A stretch of DNA of 13,617 nt. Source: Clostridiales bacterium (lineage in GTDB: Bacteria > Bacillota > Clostridia > Lachnospirales > Lachnospiraceae). The position numbers and the translations under genes are program-made. Positions 1 through 10,260 of this stretch are shown one piece after another; the stretch's first letter is position 1; each line of letters opens with the position of its first letter. Location: NCBI GenBank assembly GCA_019418195.1, contig DYCJ01000020.1:2219-15835 (forward strand), in the 5' to 3' direction. The notes beneath the pieces are model-generated. The model was given only the letters and a program-made list of their open reading frames with translations. It made no database searches and was not told the DNA's origin.

Positions 1-1
1 G

Positions 2-2073
<2,072 letters not shown>

Positions 2074-2095
2074 GAATAAGAAGGAGAGCGAGGAA

Positions 2096-2689
2096 ATGAG
2101 TGGACTGGATAAAATGAAAGCCCGGATTCTCGAAGAGGCGCAGAGCACTGCGCGGGAGATCACCGGCAAGGCTGAGGCAGACGCCGAAGCGGCAGTACAG
2201 GCCGCAAAAGAGTCAGCCGAAGCCGAGGCGGCAAAGATCCTTGAGCGTGCGAAGCGTGACGCGGCAGATTACGGAGTGCGCGTAGATTCCTCGATGGACA
2301 TGCAGAGGAAGCAGGCTGTCCTTGCCGCGAAGCAGGAAGTGATCGGCGGCGTGCTTGAGAAAGCGTACGACGCAGTGATGGATCTGGACGATGAGAAATA
2401 TTTTGAAATGCTTGAAAAGCTGCTTGAGAAACACGCTCTTGCTGAGGATGGTATGATCTGCTTCTCGGCAAAAGATCTGGAGCGTATGCCTCAGGGATTC
2501 CCGGAGAAGATCAGGCATATCGCCGCATCAAAAGGCGGAAGCCTGACTCTTTCAGAAAAACCGGAGAAAGTGGACGGCGGATTCCTGCTTGTCTACGGCG
2601 GCATTGAAGAAAACTGCACCATCAGGGCAGTGTTTGACTCGAAGAGAGAAGAATTATCAGATCAGGTGAACAGACTGCTGTTCGGATAA
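2096..2689 (+). CDS. ntpE: V-type ATP synthase subunit E (peripheral stalk)
   Basis: Subunit E forms the peripheral stalk with subunit G/H and clamps the A3B3 head to subunit I. The protein is 197 residues, as expected for the family. The N-terminal half is charged, Ala/Glu/Lys-rich and strongly helical (for example EAQSTAREITGKAEADAEAA), the long stalk helix. The C-terminal half is a small globular domain that contacts the head, ending GIEENCTIRAVFDSKREELSDQVNRLLFG. I chose ATG 2096, with AAGGAG at 2081-2086 and 9-nt spacing, over an in-frame GTG at 2057: the longer form would overlap ntpK, has no ribosome binding site and adds a non-conserved N-terminus. Family sequences are weakly conserved, so the call rests partly on its position between K and C. 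Confidence 0.92.
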   Translation: MSGLDKMKARILEEAQSTAREITGKAEADAEAAVQAAKESAEAEAAKILERAKRDAADYGVRVDSSMDMQRKQAVLAAKQEVIGGVLEKAYDAVMDLDDEKYFEMLEKLLEKHALAEDGMICFSAKDLERMPQGFPEKIRHIAASKGGSLTLSEKPEKVDGGFLLVYGGIEENCTIRAVFDSKREELSDQVNRLLFG

Positions 2690-2713
2690 AGCGCAGATGT
2701 TAGGAGGGTTAAC

Positions 2714-3685
2714 TTGAGTAATACAAAATATACTTATGCGGTCGCGCGCATCCGCGCACTGGAAGTATCCCTGTTCTCAGATGCATTTATCGAGCAGCTC
2801 TTAGCGTGCAAGAGCGCGGAGCAGGTCCTGCAGTCCGTAGTCGAAAAGGGCTGGGGCGATATGGACACCGGGCATGATGCGGAAGCTGTATTAAAGCGTG
2901 AGGAAGAGAAGGCATGGGAAGTCATCCGTGACGTAGCGCCGGATATGAGCGTCTTTGACGTGCTCTCTTACCCGAAGCTGTACCACAATCTGAAGGCTGC
3001 GGTCAAAGAGGTGTGCACGGGAGTGAAGAATCCGGCCATGTTCTATGACGACTGCCCGATCCCCGGCGAGGAGATGTATCAGATCATAGAGAGTCGGGAA
3101 TTCTCCCGTCTCCCCGGCAATATGTCCCGGACGGCGCAGGAGGCACTGGATGCGCTCCTTCACACAGGAGACGGACAGCTCTGCGATATCATCGTGGACA
3201 GGTCGGCACTTGAAGCCATCGAAGAAGCGGGGAAGAAGTCGGGGGAACCGATCATAGAGAACTATGCGGACACGACAGTTGCCATCGCGGATATCAAGAT
3301 TGCCGTGCGTTCCCAGAAGACAGGGAAGAGTGCGGATTTCATGAGAAGCGCCATGGCGGAGTGCGATAGTTTAAGCCTTGATCAGCTTATCCGCGCGGCG
3401 CTCTCAGGCGCAGAGGAGATCGCCCAGTATCTCGAGGGCACATCCTACGCCGGCGGAGCTGACGCTTTGAGAGAGTCACCGTCTGCATTTGAGCGCTGGT
3501 GCGACAACCGCATGATCGAGACATTGAGATCTCAGAAATATGAGACATTTTCTGTCGGCCCCCTGTTGGGCTATCTGATCGCAAGAGAGAATGAGATTAA
3601 GACAGTTCGGATCATTCTGACCGGCAAACAAAATGGTTTTACGGATGAGGCGATCCGGGAAAGGATAAGGGAGATGTATGTATAA
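2714..3685 (+). CDS. ntpC: V-type ATP synthase subunit C (d subunit, rotor socket)
   Basis: Subunit C (NtpC, eukaryotic d) is the funnel-shaped connector between the central D-F shaft and the K ring. The protein is 323 residues, mostly helical and without membrane segments, matching the usual 320-350. The opening TKYTYAVARIRALEVSLFSDAFIEQLL is typical of the family's first helices, and the C-terminal part contains the YLIARENEIKTVRIILTGK segment also seen in the family. The start is TTG at 2714, supported by AGGAGG at 2702-2707 with 6-nt spacing; no better in-frame ATG is near. The gene overlaps subunit F by 8 bp (3678-3685). Confidence 0.94.
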   Translation: MSNTKYTYAVARIRALEVSLFSDAFIEQLLACKSAEQVLQSVVEKGWGDMDTGHDAEAVLKREEEKAWEVIRDVAPDMSVFDVLSYPKLYHNLKAAVKEVCTGVKNPAMFYDDCPIPGEEMYQIIESREFSRLPGNMSRTAQEALDALLHTGDGQLCDIIVDRSALEAIEEAGKKSGEPIIENYADTTVAIADIKIAVRSQKTGKSADFMRSAMAECDSLSLDQLIRAALSGAEEIAQYLEGTSYAGGADALRESPSAFERWCDNRMIETLRSQKYETFSVGPLLGYLIARENEIKTVRIILTGKQNGFTDEAIRERIREMYV

Positions 3686-4001
3686 GATTGCAGTGGTAGG
3701 CGATTACGACAGTATTTACGGTTTCGCCACATTGGGGCTTAGCATCTGCCCTGTGAGGGACCGGGAGGAAATACGTGACAGACTCCGCAGCCTTGTGGAG
3801 GAGGATTATGGGATCATCTACATCACGGAAGCTGCGGCAGCCGAAGTGAGTGATGAACTGGAAATGTATCGTGAGAAGACTCTGCCGGCGATCATCCAGA
3901 TACCGGGCGTATCCGGCAACACCGGAGCAGGCGTCGAGGGTGTGAAGAAGACGGTGGAACAGGCAGTCGGATCAGATATTCTGTTTGGAGGAGTAAGCTA
4001 A
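3678..4001 (+). CDS. ntpG: V-type ATP synthase subunit F (central shaft)
   Basis: Subunit F is called NtpG in E. hirae and AtpF in other schemes. It binds subunit D in the central rotor shaft and modulates activity. The protein is 107 residues, the usual length of about 100. It has the Rossmann-like opening [20 protein letters not shown] and the segment [12 protein letters not shown], then an exposed C-terminal helix after LPAIIQIPG. The start overlaps the ntpC end by 8 bp, and the stop TAA shares one base with the ntpA ATG (TAATG, 3999-4003). This arrangement favours coupled translation of the C-F-A genes. The position between C and A is that of E. hirae ntpG. Confidence 0.94.
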   Translation: MYKIAVVGDYDSIYGFATLGLSICPVRDREEIRDRLRSLVEEDYGIIYITEAAAAEVSDELEMYREKTLPAIIQIPGVSGNTGAGVEGVKKTVEQAVGSDILFGGVS

Positions 4002-5767
4002 TGAGCACAGGAGTGATTAAAAAAGTCGCAGGACCTCTTGTCATCGCAGAGGGGATGCGTGATGCAAATATGTTCGATGTGGTCCGTGTGTCGAACCAGC
4101 GTCTGATCGGTGAGATCATCGAGATGCACGGAGACGAAGCATCGATCCAGGTATATGAGGAGACATCGGGACTGGGACCGGGCGAACCGGTCGAATCCAT
4201 GGAGGTTCCGATGTCTGTCGAGCTTGGACCGGGACTGATCACAAGTATCTATGACGGAATCCAGAGACCGCTCGACGATATCATGAAGATCTCGGGAAAT
4301 AACTTAAAGCGCGGCGTTGAAGTGCCGTCCTTAAAGAGAGATCTGAAATGGGAGTTCGTTCCCACGGTGAAAGCCGGCGATGAGGTGGAAGCCGGAGATG
4401 TGATCGGTACAGTACAGGAGACTGTACTCGTACAGCAGAAGATCATGGTTCCGTATGGCATGAAGGGAACCATAAAGGAAATCAAAGCAGGAGAATTTAC
4501 AGTTGAGGAAGTGGTTGCCATCCTTGAGACTGCGGAGGGCGACAAGGAACTGACACTGATGCAGAAGTGGCCGGTACGCCGCGGGCGCCCGTACCAGAAG
4601 AAGCTTCCGCCGGAAATGCCGCTTGTGACAGGGCAGAGAGTCATCGATACATTCTTCCCTATCGCAAAGGGCGGTGTGGCGGCAGTACCCGGACCGTTCG
4701 GAAGCGGCAAGACCGTCATTCAGCATCAGCTCGCGAAATGGGCGGAGGCAGATATCGTCGTCTATATCGGCTGCGGCGAGCGTGGCAACGAGATGACGGA
4801 CGTTCTGAACGAGTTCCCGGAATTGAAAGACCCGAAGACAGGACAGCCCCTGATGCAGCGGACTGTCCTGATCGCAAATACTTCTGATATGCCTGTGGCT
4901 GCCCGTGAGGCGTCTATTTATACAGGTATCACTATTGCTGAATATTTCCGTGATATGGGATATTCCGTGGCGCTGATGGCAGACTCCACATCCCGTTGGG
5001 CGGAGGCATTAAGAGAGATGTCCGGACGTCTCGAAGAGATGCCCGGCGAGGAGGGATATCCGGCATATCTGGGAAGCCGTCTGGCGCAGTTCTACGAGCG
5101 TGCGGGACACGTGATCTCACTCGGCAGAGAAGGACGTGAAGGAGCCCTCTCCGTTATCGGTGCGGTATCTCCTCCGGGCGGTGATACGTCAGAGCCTGTA
5201 TCTCAGGCGACACTTCGTATCGTGAAAGTGTTCTGGGGACTGGATTCAGCTCTCGCGTACAAGAGACATTTCCCGGCCATCAACTGGCTGAACAGCTATT
5301 CCCTGTATCTGGATGATATGGAAAAATGGTTCAACGGAAATGTGGCTCCGGACTGGATGGAAGGACGTCAGAAGATGATGACACTCCTTCAGGAAGAGGC
5401 AGAACTGGAAGAGATCGTGAAGATGGTCGGTATGGACGCACTCTCACCGGGCGACCGGCTGAAGATGGAAGCAGCGCGATCCATTCGTGAAGACTTCCTG
5501 CATCAGAACTCTTTCCATGAGATTGACACTTATACGTCACTCAAGAAACAGCATATGATGATGCTTCTTGTAAATGCATTCTACGACAGGGCTGTAAAGG
5601 CTCTCTCAGAAGGAGCATCCCTGCAGAAGCTGATCTCCATGCCGGTAAGGGAGCAGATCGGACGTTTCAAATATGTGCACGAGGATGCGCTTGACGAGGA
5701 ATATAAGAAAGTGGACGAGGAGCTGACCGCTCAGATCGCCAATGCATTTGTAAAGGAGGGCCGCTAA
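4001..5767 (+). CDS. ntpA: V-type ATP synthase subunit A (catalytic)
   Basis: This is the catalytic ATP-hydrolysing or ATP-synthesising subunit of the A3B3 head (EC 7.1.2.2 family; a Na+-type enzyme is likely here). The protein is 588 residues, the normal size. It has an N-terminal beta-barrel, the bulge domain (non-homologous region, about residues 110-210) that separates A subunits from F-type beta, and then the nucleotide-binding domain. The Walker A is GPFGSGKT at residues 231-238. The catalytic glutamate is E260 in GERGNE, matching E261 of E. hirae NtpA. The Walker B and substrate region is [16 protein letters not shown], and the C-terminal helical domain ends at 588. A GAGG-type site precedes the ATG within the end of subunit F. 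Nothing is missing or broken. Confidence 0.98.
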   Translation: MSTGVIKKVAGPLVIAEGMRDANMFDVVRVSNQRLIGEIIEMHGDEASIQVYEETSGLGPGEPVESMEVPMSVELGPGLITSIYDGIQRPLDDIMKISGNNLKRGVEVPSLKRDLKWEFVPTVKAGDEVEAGDVIGTVQETVLVQQKIMVPYGMKGTIKEIKAGEFTVEEVVAILETAEGDKELTLMQKWPVRRGRPYQKKLPPEMPLVTGQRVIDTFFPIAKGGVAAVPGPFGSGKTVIQHQLAKWAEADIVVYIGCGERGNEMTDVLNEFPELKDPKTGQPLMQRTVLIANTSDMPVAAREASIYTGITIAEYFRDMGYSVALMADSTSRWAEALREMSGRLEEMPGEEGYPAYLGSRLAQFYERAGHVISLGREGREGALSVIGAVSPPGGDTSEPVSQATLRIVKVFWGLDSALAYKRHFPAINWLNSYSLYLDDMEKWFNGNVAPDWMEGRQKMMTLLQEEAELEEIVKMVGMDALSPGDRLKMEAARSIREDFLHQNSFHEIDTYTSLKKQHMMMLLVNAFYDRAVKALSEGASLQKLISMPVREQIGRFKYVHEDALDEEYKKVDEELTAQIANAFVKEGR

Positions 5768-7132
5768 ATGCCAAAAGAGTACAGAACCATACAGGAAGTA
5801 GCCGGACCGCTGATGCTCGTGCGCGGCGTGGAAGGCGTGACATACGATGAGCTTGGAGAAATCGAGCTTGCCAGCGGCGAGACAAGGCGATGCAAGGTGC
5901 TCGAGGTAAACGGAAGCGACGTGCTCGTACAGCTCTTTGAGAGTTCTACGGGAATCAATCTGTCCAACAGTAAGGTGCGTTTCCTCGGACGGAGCATGGA
6001 GCTTGGCGTATCCGAGGATATGCTCGGCCGTGTCTTTGATGGTCTGGGCCGTCCGATCGATGACGGGCCGGAGATCCTGCCGGAGGCGCGCATGGATATC
6101 AACGGACTGCCTATGAATCCGGCAGCCAGAAGCTACCCGGAGGAGTTCATCCAGACCGGAGTATCAGCCATCGACGGACTGAACACACTGGTAAGGGGAC
6201 AGAAGCTGCCAATCTTCTCGGCATCCGGACTTCCGCATGCACAGCTTGCCGCGCAGATCGCGAGACAGGCAAAGGTGCTTGGAAAAGATGAGAACTTCGC
6301 TGTTGTATTTGCCGCAATGGGTATCACATTCGAGGAATCAAACTTCTTCATAGAGAGTTTCCGCGAGACAGGAGCACTGGATCGTACTGTCCTGTTTATC
6401 AATCTGGCGAACGATCCGGCCATCGAGCGTATCGCAACACCGAAAATGGCATTGACAGCGGCAGAGTATCTTGCGTTTGAGAAAGACATGCACGTGCTCG
6501 TCATCCTGACAGATATCACGAACTATGCGGACGCACTCCGCGAAGTGTCCGCCGCACGAAAAGAAGTGCCCGGACGCCGCGGTTACCCGGGATATATGTA
6601 TACGGATCTTGCGTCGATCTATGAGAGAGCAGGACGTCAGAACGGCAAGAAAGGAAGTATCACTATGATCCCGATCCTGACCATGCCCGAGGACGATAAG
6701 ACCCATCCGATCCCTGACCTGACAGGATATATCACAGAGGGACAGATCATCTTAAGCCGTGAGCTCTACCGCAAGGGTGTCACACCGCCGATCGACGTGC
6801 TGCCGTCGCTCTCCCGTCTGAAAGACAAGGGAATCGGTGAAGGCAAGACCCGCGCAGACCACTCCAACACCATGAATCAGCTCTTCGCCGCGTATGCCCG
6901 CGGAAAAGACGCAAAAGAACTCATGGTCATCCTCGGAGAGGCGGCCCTGACCGAGATCGACCTGCTGTACGCGAAATTCGCGGATGCCTTTGAGAAAGAA
7001 TACGTTTCTCAGGGATATAACACTGACCGCGGTATCGAAGAGACGCTGGATATCGGCTGGAAACTGCTGAGAATGCTGCCGAGAACCGAACTCAAACGAA
7101 TCGACGATAAATATCTGGATGAGTTCTACTAA
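5768..7132 (+). CDS. ntpB: V-type ATP synthase subunit B (non-catalytic)
   Basis: Subunit B alternates with A in the head and supplies the arginine finger to each catalytic site. The protein is 454 residues, as usual. The P-loop position is degenerate, reading SASGLPHA at residues 151-158 without the GKT lysine, which is the V-type B signature. R350 in [21 protein letters not shown] matches the E. hirae NtpB arginine finger R350. Other family motifs are [20 protein letters not shown] and [34 protein letters not shown]. The ATG follows the ntpA stop directly (TAAATG), with AAAGGAGGG at 5752-5760. The next gene, ntpD, starts 21 bp after the stop. Confidence 0.98.
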   Translation: MPKEYRTIQEVAGPLMLVRGVEGVTYDELGEIELASGETRRCKVLEVNGSDVLVQLFESSTGINLSNSKVRFLGRSMELGVSEDMLGRVFDGLGRPIDDGPEILPEARMDINGLPMNPAARSYPEEFIQTGVSAIDGLNTLVRGQKLPIFSASGLPHAQLAAQIARQAKVLGKDENFAVVFAAMGITFEESNFFIESFRETGALDRTVLFINLANDPAIERIATPKMALTAAEYLAFEKDMHVLVILTDITNYADALREVSAARKEVPGRRGYPGYMYTDLASIYERAGRQNGKKGSITMIPILTMPEDDKTHPIPDLTGYITEGQIILSRELYRKGVTPPIDVLPSLSRLKDKGIGEGKTRADHSNTMNQLFAAYARGKDAKELMVILGEAALTEIDLLYAKFADAFEKEYVSQGYNTDRGIEETLDIGWKLLRMLPRTELKRIDDKYLDEFY

Positions 7133-7153
7133 ATCGATAAAGGAGGTGGCGTT

Positions 7154-7810
7154 TTGGCGGCAAAACAGGTGAACCCGACCAGGATGGAATTGACGCGTCT
7201 GAAGAAGAAGCGGATCACTGCGATCCGCGGTCACAAGCTGTTAAAAGACAAGCGTGATGAGCTGATGCGGCAGTATCTTGAACTGGTACGTGAAAATATG
7301 GAAGTGCGCAAGAAAGTGGAATCCGGCATCAAGTCCGCAAACCGCAATTTTGTCATCGCCAAGGCGGGAATGTCAGAGGCGGCGCTTAATACCGCTCTGA
7401 TGGCGCCCAAACAGGAGATCAGCCTGGAGGCGGGAGAGAAGAACGTTATGAGCGTCGATATCCCGACTTTCGAGTATAAGACAAGGACGGCGGATGAGAA
7501 TGATATCTACTCCTACGGTTTCGCGTTCACATCCAGTGATCTGGACGGAGCGGTGAAGTCGCTTGCAGATGTTCTTCCTGATATGATTCGTCTCGCTGAG
7601 TGCGAGAAAGCGTGTCAGCTTATGGCGGCTGAGATCGAGAAGACGAGACGGCGTGTAAATGCACTGGAGCATGTGATCATCCCGGAAACGGAGGAGAGCA
7701 TCAAGTATATCACAATGAAACTGGATGAGAACGAGAGGAGTACTCAGATCCGTCTGATGAAAGTGAAGGATATGATGCTGGAGGATGCGCATCATTACAG
7801 TGAAAAATAA
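7154..7810 (+). CDS. ntpD: V-type ATP synthase subunit D (central shaft)
   Basis: Subunit D is the long antiparallel coiled-coil rotor shaft inside the A3B3 head, paired with subunit F. The protein is 218 residues, in the normal range. The N-terminal motif VNPTRMELTRLKKKRITAIRGHKLLKDKRDEL is diagnostic, and the C-terminal helix (roughly residues 150-218, rich in E, K and R) returns along the first. The start is TTG at 7154, with an excellent AAAGGAGGTGG at 7139-7149. It is the last visible gene of the operon. ntpH- or ntpJ-like genes, which follow in E. hirae, are absent here, and a strong hairpin comes 23 bp after the stop. Confidence 0.96.
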   Translation: MAAKQVNPTRMELTRLKKKRITAIRGHKLLKDKRDELMRQYLELVRENMEVRKKVESGIKSANRNFVIAKAGMSEAALNTALMAPKQEISLEAGEKNVMSVDIPTFEYKTRTADENDIYSYGFAFTSSDLDGAVKSLADVLPDMIRLAECEKACQLMAAEIEKTRRRVNALEHVIIPETEESIKYITMKLDENERSTQIRLMKVKDMMLEDAHHYSEK

Positions 7811-7832
7811 AGAACTTCTTAAATTTTAAAGA

Positions 7833-7870
7833 ACTGCCGGCAGAGATTTTATTAAATTTCTGCCGGCAGT
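7833..7870 (+). terminator. Hairpin terminator at the end of the V-ATPase operon
   Basis: A perfect 12-bp inverted repeat, ACTGCCGGCAGA (7833-7844) and TCTGCCGGCAGT (7859-7870). The stem can extend inward through a G-U pair and ATTT/AAAT to a TATT loop. The 3' flank is only CTTGTTG, so the U-tract is weak and Rho-independent termination may be partial. It lies between ntpD and the next gene's promoter. Confidence 0.7.
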
Positions 7871-7871
7871 C

Positions 7872-7900
7872 TTGTTGTGTCAGTTGAGGCGTGATAGAAT
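7872..7900 (+). promoter_or_regulatory. Candidate sigma-A promoter for the AI-2E family gene
   Basis: TTGTTG at 7872-7877 and TAGAAT at 7895-7900 are separated by 17 bp. TG at 7892-7893 gives an extended -10. The -35 is weak (3 of 6 matches). It starts right after the operon hairpin, 64 bp before the chosen start codon. Inferred from consensus only. Confidence 0.45.
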
Positions 7901-7963
7901 AAGTAGACGCCGGAACTGGCAATACTTATTTGTGTAATGTACATCTCTGCTCGAGGAGGCAAT

Positions 7964-9154
7964 ATGAATCTTGACAAAGAAAATATAAAAAAACTGCGGC
8001 AGCTCATTCTTTTTACAATAGTTATCCTGATCGCGTTCTGGAATTATAATATCATATTCGGCTGGATAAGATTTGCATTCGGCATCATCTTTCCGTTTCT
8101 TCTGGGAGGGGCAATCGCGTTTGTGCTGAATGTGCCGATGAATTTCCTGGAGGAAAAGATCTTCGGAAACAGGTATATGAAAGATAAAAAAGTTGCAAAA
8201 AGGCTTGCCAGGCCCGTCTGCCTTGTGCTTACGATCGCGATCGTGATCGGAGTGGTAGTCCTGGTCATGTTTGTCGTGATCCCGGAACTGACTACGACAT
8301 TGATCTCGCTGGGAAAGACAATCCGCGATTTTGTACCGGAGGCACAGCGCTTTCTCAATGACCTGTTTACGGACAACAGCGAGGTGAACCGCTGGCTCAG
8401 CAGTTTAAACCTGAATGCGGACAGAATTATAGAAAGTGCTGTGGCGTTCTTCCAGAACGGTGCAGGAGACGTGCTGAATTCGACGATGTCCGCCATCGGA
8501 TCTATTGTGAGCGGAGTGACAACGTTTGTGATCGCATTTGTTTTCGCATGTTATGTCCTGCTGCAGAAAGAAAAACTGCGCGTACAGGTTACAAAAGTGC
8601 TGTATGCATTCCTGCCGGAAAAACGTGTGGAGTGGTGCCTGGAAGTGTGCACGCTGACTGCAAAGTCATTTTCAAGCTTCCTGACAGGCCAGTGTGTTGA
8701 GGCGTTGATCCTGGGAATGATGTTTTTCATCGTCATGAGTATCCTGAACATGCCATATACACTGCTCGTGGCCGTGCTGATCGCATTTACTGCACTGATC
8801 CCGATCTTCGGAGCTTTCATCGGATGCATCATAGGTGCTTTTCTGATCCTGATGGTAGATCCGCTTCAGGCCCTGATCTTCGTGATCATGTTCCTGATCC
8901 TGCAGCAGATCGAGGGAAATCTGATTTACCCGAAAGTTGTGGGGGCTTCTGTCGGCCTTCCGTCTATATGGGTGCTGGCAGCGGTAACTATTGGGGGCAA
9001 TCTGATGGGGATTGTGGGTATGCTGATCTTTATCCCGATCGTGTCGGTAATCTATACGTTATTCAGAGCGAGTGTGTATAAGAGACTGAGAAAGAAACAC
9101 AGAGACCTGAAAACGGGTAGGAAAGAAAAGCTGGAACAGCAGGAAGAAAAGTGA
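7964..9154 (+). CDS. AI-2E/PerM family transporter (UPF0118)
   Basis: This integral membrane protein belongs to the AI-2E/PerM family (PF01594). Characterised members include TqsA-type exporters and Na+/H+ antiporters; the substrate here is unknown. The protein is 396 residues with about eight membrane helices: two near the N-terminus, one at about residues 85-107, a soluble amphipathic stretch to about 165, then helices to about 370. The family core is plain: LIPIFGAFIG, LQQIEGNLIYPKVVG and SVGLPSIWVLAAVTIGG, followed by GMLIFIPIVSV. The C-terminus is a basic and acidic cytoplasmic tail. I chose ATG 7964 with GAGGAGG at 7953-7959 (spacing 4) over ATG 7937, which lacks a ribosome binding site. 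It appears monocistronic between two terminators and has no evident link to the ATPase operon. Confidence 0.88.
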   Translation: MNLDKENIKKLRQLILFTIVILIAFWNYNIIFGWIRFAFGIIFPFLLGGAIAFVLNVPMNFLEEKIFGNRYMKDKKVAKRLARPVCLVLTIAIVIGVVVLVMFVVIPELTTTLISLGKTIRDFVPEAQRFLNDLFTDNSEVNRWLSSLNLNADRIIESAVAFFQNGAGDVLNSTMSAIGSIVSGVTTFVIAFVFACYVLLQKEKLRVQVTKVLYAFLPEKRVEWCLEVCTLTAKSFSSFLTGQCVEALILGMMFFIVMSILNMPYTLLVAVLIAFTALIPIFGAFIGCIIGAFLILMVDPLQALIFVIMFLILQQIEGNLIYPKVVGASVGLPSIWVLAAVTIGGNLMGIVGMLIFIPIVSVIYTLFRASVYKRLRKKHRDLKTGRKEKLEQQEEK

Positions 9155-9157
9155 AAG

Positions 9158-9224
9158 AAGACCTTGACGAATATCCATCCGCCGTGGTATACTACTACGG
9201 CGAATGGAAGTAGGTCTTTTTTTT
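9158..9224 (+). terminator. Intrinsic terminator after the AI-2E family gene
   Basis: The outer stem AAGACCT (9158-9164) pairs with AGGTCTT (9212-9218). An inner stem CCATCCGCCG (9175-9184) pairs with CGGCGAATGG (9198-9207) with one mismatch. Eight Ts follow (9217-9224). It begins four bases after the TGA. The hairpin encloses the promoter for the rpmG operon. Confidence 0.85.
9164..9193 (+). promoter_or_regulatory. Promoter of the rpmG-secE-nusG-rplKA operon
   Basis: TTGACG (9164-9169) and TATACT (9188-9193) have an 18-bp spacer and an extended -10 TGG (9185-9187). Both boxes match sigma-A consensus at 5 of 6. The expected transcription start is near 9200, inside the 3' arm of the upstream terminator, so the new transcript would carry only that arm and the T-run. 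The roughly 95-nt leader holds a small hairpin, GATGG (9238-9242) with CCATC (9251-9255), of unknown role. Confidence 0.75.
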
Positions 9225-9295
9225 ATGCCTAAAAATCGATGGCTTCGCAACCATCAGTAACACGTAGTGAATAAGAAAAAAGCGAGGTGGAAGTT

Positions 9296-9445
9296 GTGCG
9301 CACAAGAATTACGCTGGAGTGTACGGAGTGCAAACACCGTAACTACAACATGACAAAGGATAAGAAAGCTCATCCGGAACGCATGGAGACCAAGAAGTAC
9401 TGCAGATTCTGCAAATCACACACGATGCACAAGGAAACAAAGTAG
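9296..9445 (+). CDS. rpmG: 50S ribosomal protein L33, zinc-ribbon form
   Basis: L33 is a small protein of the large ribosomal subunit near the E site. The protein is 49 residues, the standard length: [20 protein letters not shown], then a lysine-rich middle, and [14 protein letters not shown] at the end. Cys9, Cys12, Cys36 and Cys39 form two CxxC pairs, so this is the zinc-binding (C+) type rather than the cysteine-free paralogue. The start is GTG at 9296 with GAGGTG at 9284-9289 and 6-nt spacing. It is the first gene of the operon and is followed 22 bp later by secE, the usual bacterial order. No tRNA-Trp gene, often found near here in Firmicutes, is seen. Confidence 0.96.
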   Translation: MRTRITLECTECKHRNYNMTKDKKAHPERMETKKYCRFCKSHTMHKETK

Positions 9446-9467
9446 TCGTCGGAAGGAAGTGGACAAG

Positions 9468-9665
9468 ATGAGTGAAAAAACAAGAACTCAGAAGAAGAGC
9501 TGGTTCAAAGGGCTTCAGGCAGAGTTTAAGAAGATCATCTGGCCAGACAAGAAAACACTTGCAAGACAGACTACGGCAGTAGTTGCCGTTTCCGTCATTC
9601 TCGGGATTGTCATTGCGGTTGTCGATGTAATTCTGAGATATGGAATTGACTTACTGGTACGATAG
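9468..9665 (+). CDS. secE: Preprotein translocase subunit SecE
   Basis: SecE is the essential clamp subunit of the SecYEG protein-export channel in the cytoplasmic membrane. The protein is 65 residues, the short single-helix form of Gram-positive bacteria. It has a basic amphipathic N-terminal helix with the conserved segment FKGLQAEFKKIIWPDKKTL, then one membrane helix (about residues 36-58). I chose ATG 9468, about 10 nt after GGAAGGA (9451-9457). The in-frame GTG at 9459 overlaps that site too closely. It sits between rpmG and nusG, the canonical order. Confidence 0.95.
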   Translation: MSEKTRTQKKSWFKGLQAEFKKIIWPDKKTLARQTTAVVAVSVILGIVIAVVDVILRYGIDLLVR

Positions 9666-9690
9666 TTGACCGCAGCAGAAAGGTGATTTT

Positions 9691-10209
9691 ATGTCAGAGG
9701 CAAAATGGTATGTAGTTCATACTTATTCGGGGTATGAAAACAAAGTAAAGGCGAACATTGACAAGACGATCGAGAACCGCCATCTGGAAGACCAGATCCT
9801 TGAAGTCCGGGTTCCCATGGAGGAAGTGACAGAACTTAGGAATGGTGTCCAGAAAGCAGTACAGCGTAAGATGTTCCCAGGCTATGTCATGATCCATATG
9901 ATCATGAACGACGATACCTGGTATGTGGTAAGAAACACCAGAGGAGTGACCGGATTCGTGGGGCCGGGATCCAAGCCGGTACCGCTCGAGGAGAGTGAGA
10001 TGGCCAATATGGGTATCAAACACGACAATGTTGTTGTCAACTTCGATGTGGGTGATACGGTCGTTGTGCTAAGCGGCGCATGGGAGGGAACTGTCGGCGT
10101 TGTGCAGAGCATGAATGAACAGAAGAAGAGCCTGTCTATCAATGTTGAGCTGTTTGGCCGTGAGACACCGGTTGAACTTGGTTTTTCAGAAGTGAAAAAA
10201 ATGGATTAA
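9691..10209 (+). CDS. nusG: Transcription termination/antitermination factor NusG
   Basis: NusG binds RNA polymerase, modulates pausing and links transcription to translation. The protein is 172 residues, the normal bacterial length. The NGN domain spans about residues 1-105 (opening AKWYVVHTYSGYENKVK; core RKMFPGYVMIHM; VRNTRGVTGFVGPGSKPVPL). The KOW domain spans about residues 118-172 (FDVGDTVVVLSGAWEGTVGVV). The ATG at 9691 follows AAAGGTGA at 9679-9686. The paralogue LoaP also occurs in Clostridia, but the secE-nusG-rplK context and standard motifs favour housekeeping NusG. Confidence 0.97.
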   Translation: MSEAKWYVVHTYSGYENKVKANIDKTIENRHLEDQILEVRVPMEEVTELRNGVQKAVQRKMFPGYVMIHMIMNDDTWYVVRNTRGVTGFVGPGSKPVPLEESEMANMGIKHDNVVVNFDVGDTVVVLSGAWEGTVGVVQSMNEQKKSLSINVELFGRETPVELGFSEVKKMD

Positions 10210-10215
10210 AAATGA

Positions 10216-10253
10216 GTGGGAGGGGCTCGACCCCGCGAATACCACAAGGAGGT
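10216..10253 (+). promoter_or_regulatory. L1-binding-type ribosomal protein leader upstream of rplK
   Basis: GTGG (10216-10219) pairs with CCAC (10242-10245). Inside it, GGGG (10222-10225) pairs with CCCC (10231-10234). Between the stems lies an asymmetric loop of GA on one side and GCGAATA on the other. This resembles the L1 site of 23S rRNA, which has GUGGGAG opposite GAAAUACCAC. The CCAC arm directly precedes the Shine-Dalgarno AAGGAGGT (10246-10253), so L1 binding would block initiation on rplK. L1 repression of the L11 operon is established in E. coli; its use here is inferred. Confidence 0.72.
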
Positions 10254-10260
10254 AATTGAA

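Noticed and set aside
4001..7132. F-type ATP synthase alpha/beta pair
   Set aside because: The non-homologous bulge region in A, the degenerate P-loop in B and the neighbouring I, K, E, C, F and D genes make it V-type.
6752..7234. 160-codon minus-strand open frame across ntpB and ntpD
   Set aside because: It covers conserved coding sequence and the ntpD ribosome binding site; there is no independent support for it.
7937..7963. Upstream ATG start for the AI-2E family protein
   Set aside because: No ribosome binding site precedes 7937, whereas GAGGAGG sits just before the ATG at 7964.
9446..9467. tRNA gene (such as tRNA-Trp) near rpmG-secE
   Set aside because: The gap is only 22 bp, and the leader before rpmG has no cloverleaf or CCA-proximal acceptor pairing.
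9691..10209. LoaP, the specialised NusG paralogue of Clostridia
   Set aside because: The position between secE and rplK and the standard NGN-KOW motifs fit housekeeping NusG, and no polysaccharide or polyene cluster is nearby.
10216..10260. N-terminal extension of L11 from GTG 10216
   Set aside because: The extension lies in the leader hairpin, adds 15 residues to a protein of strictly conserved length, and the ATG at 10261 has an ideal Shine-Dalgarno site.
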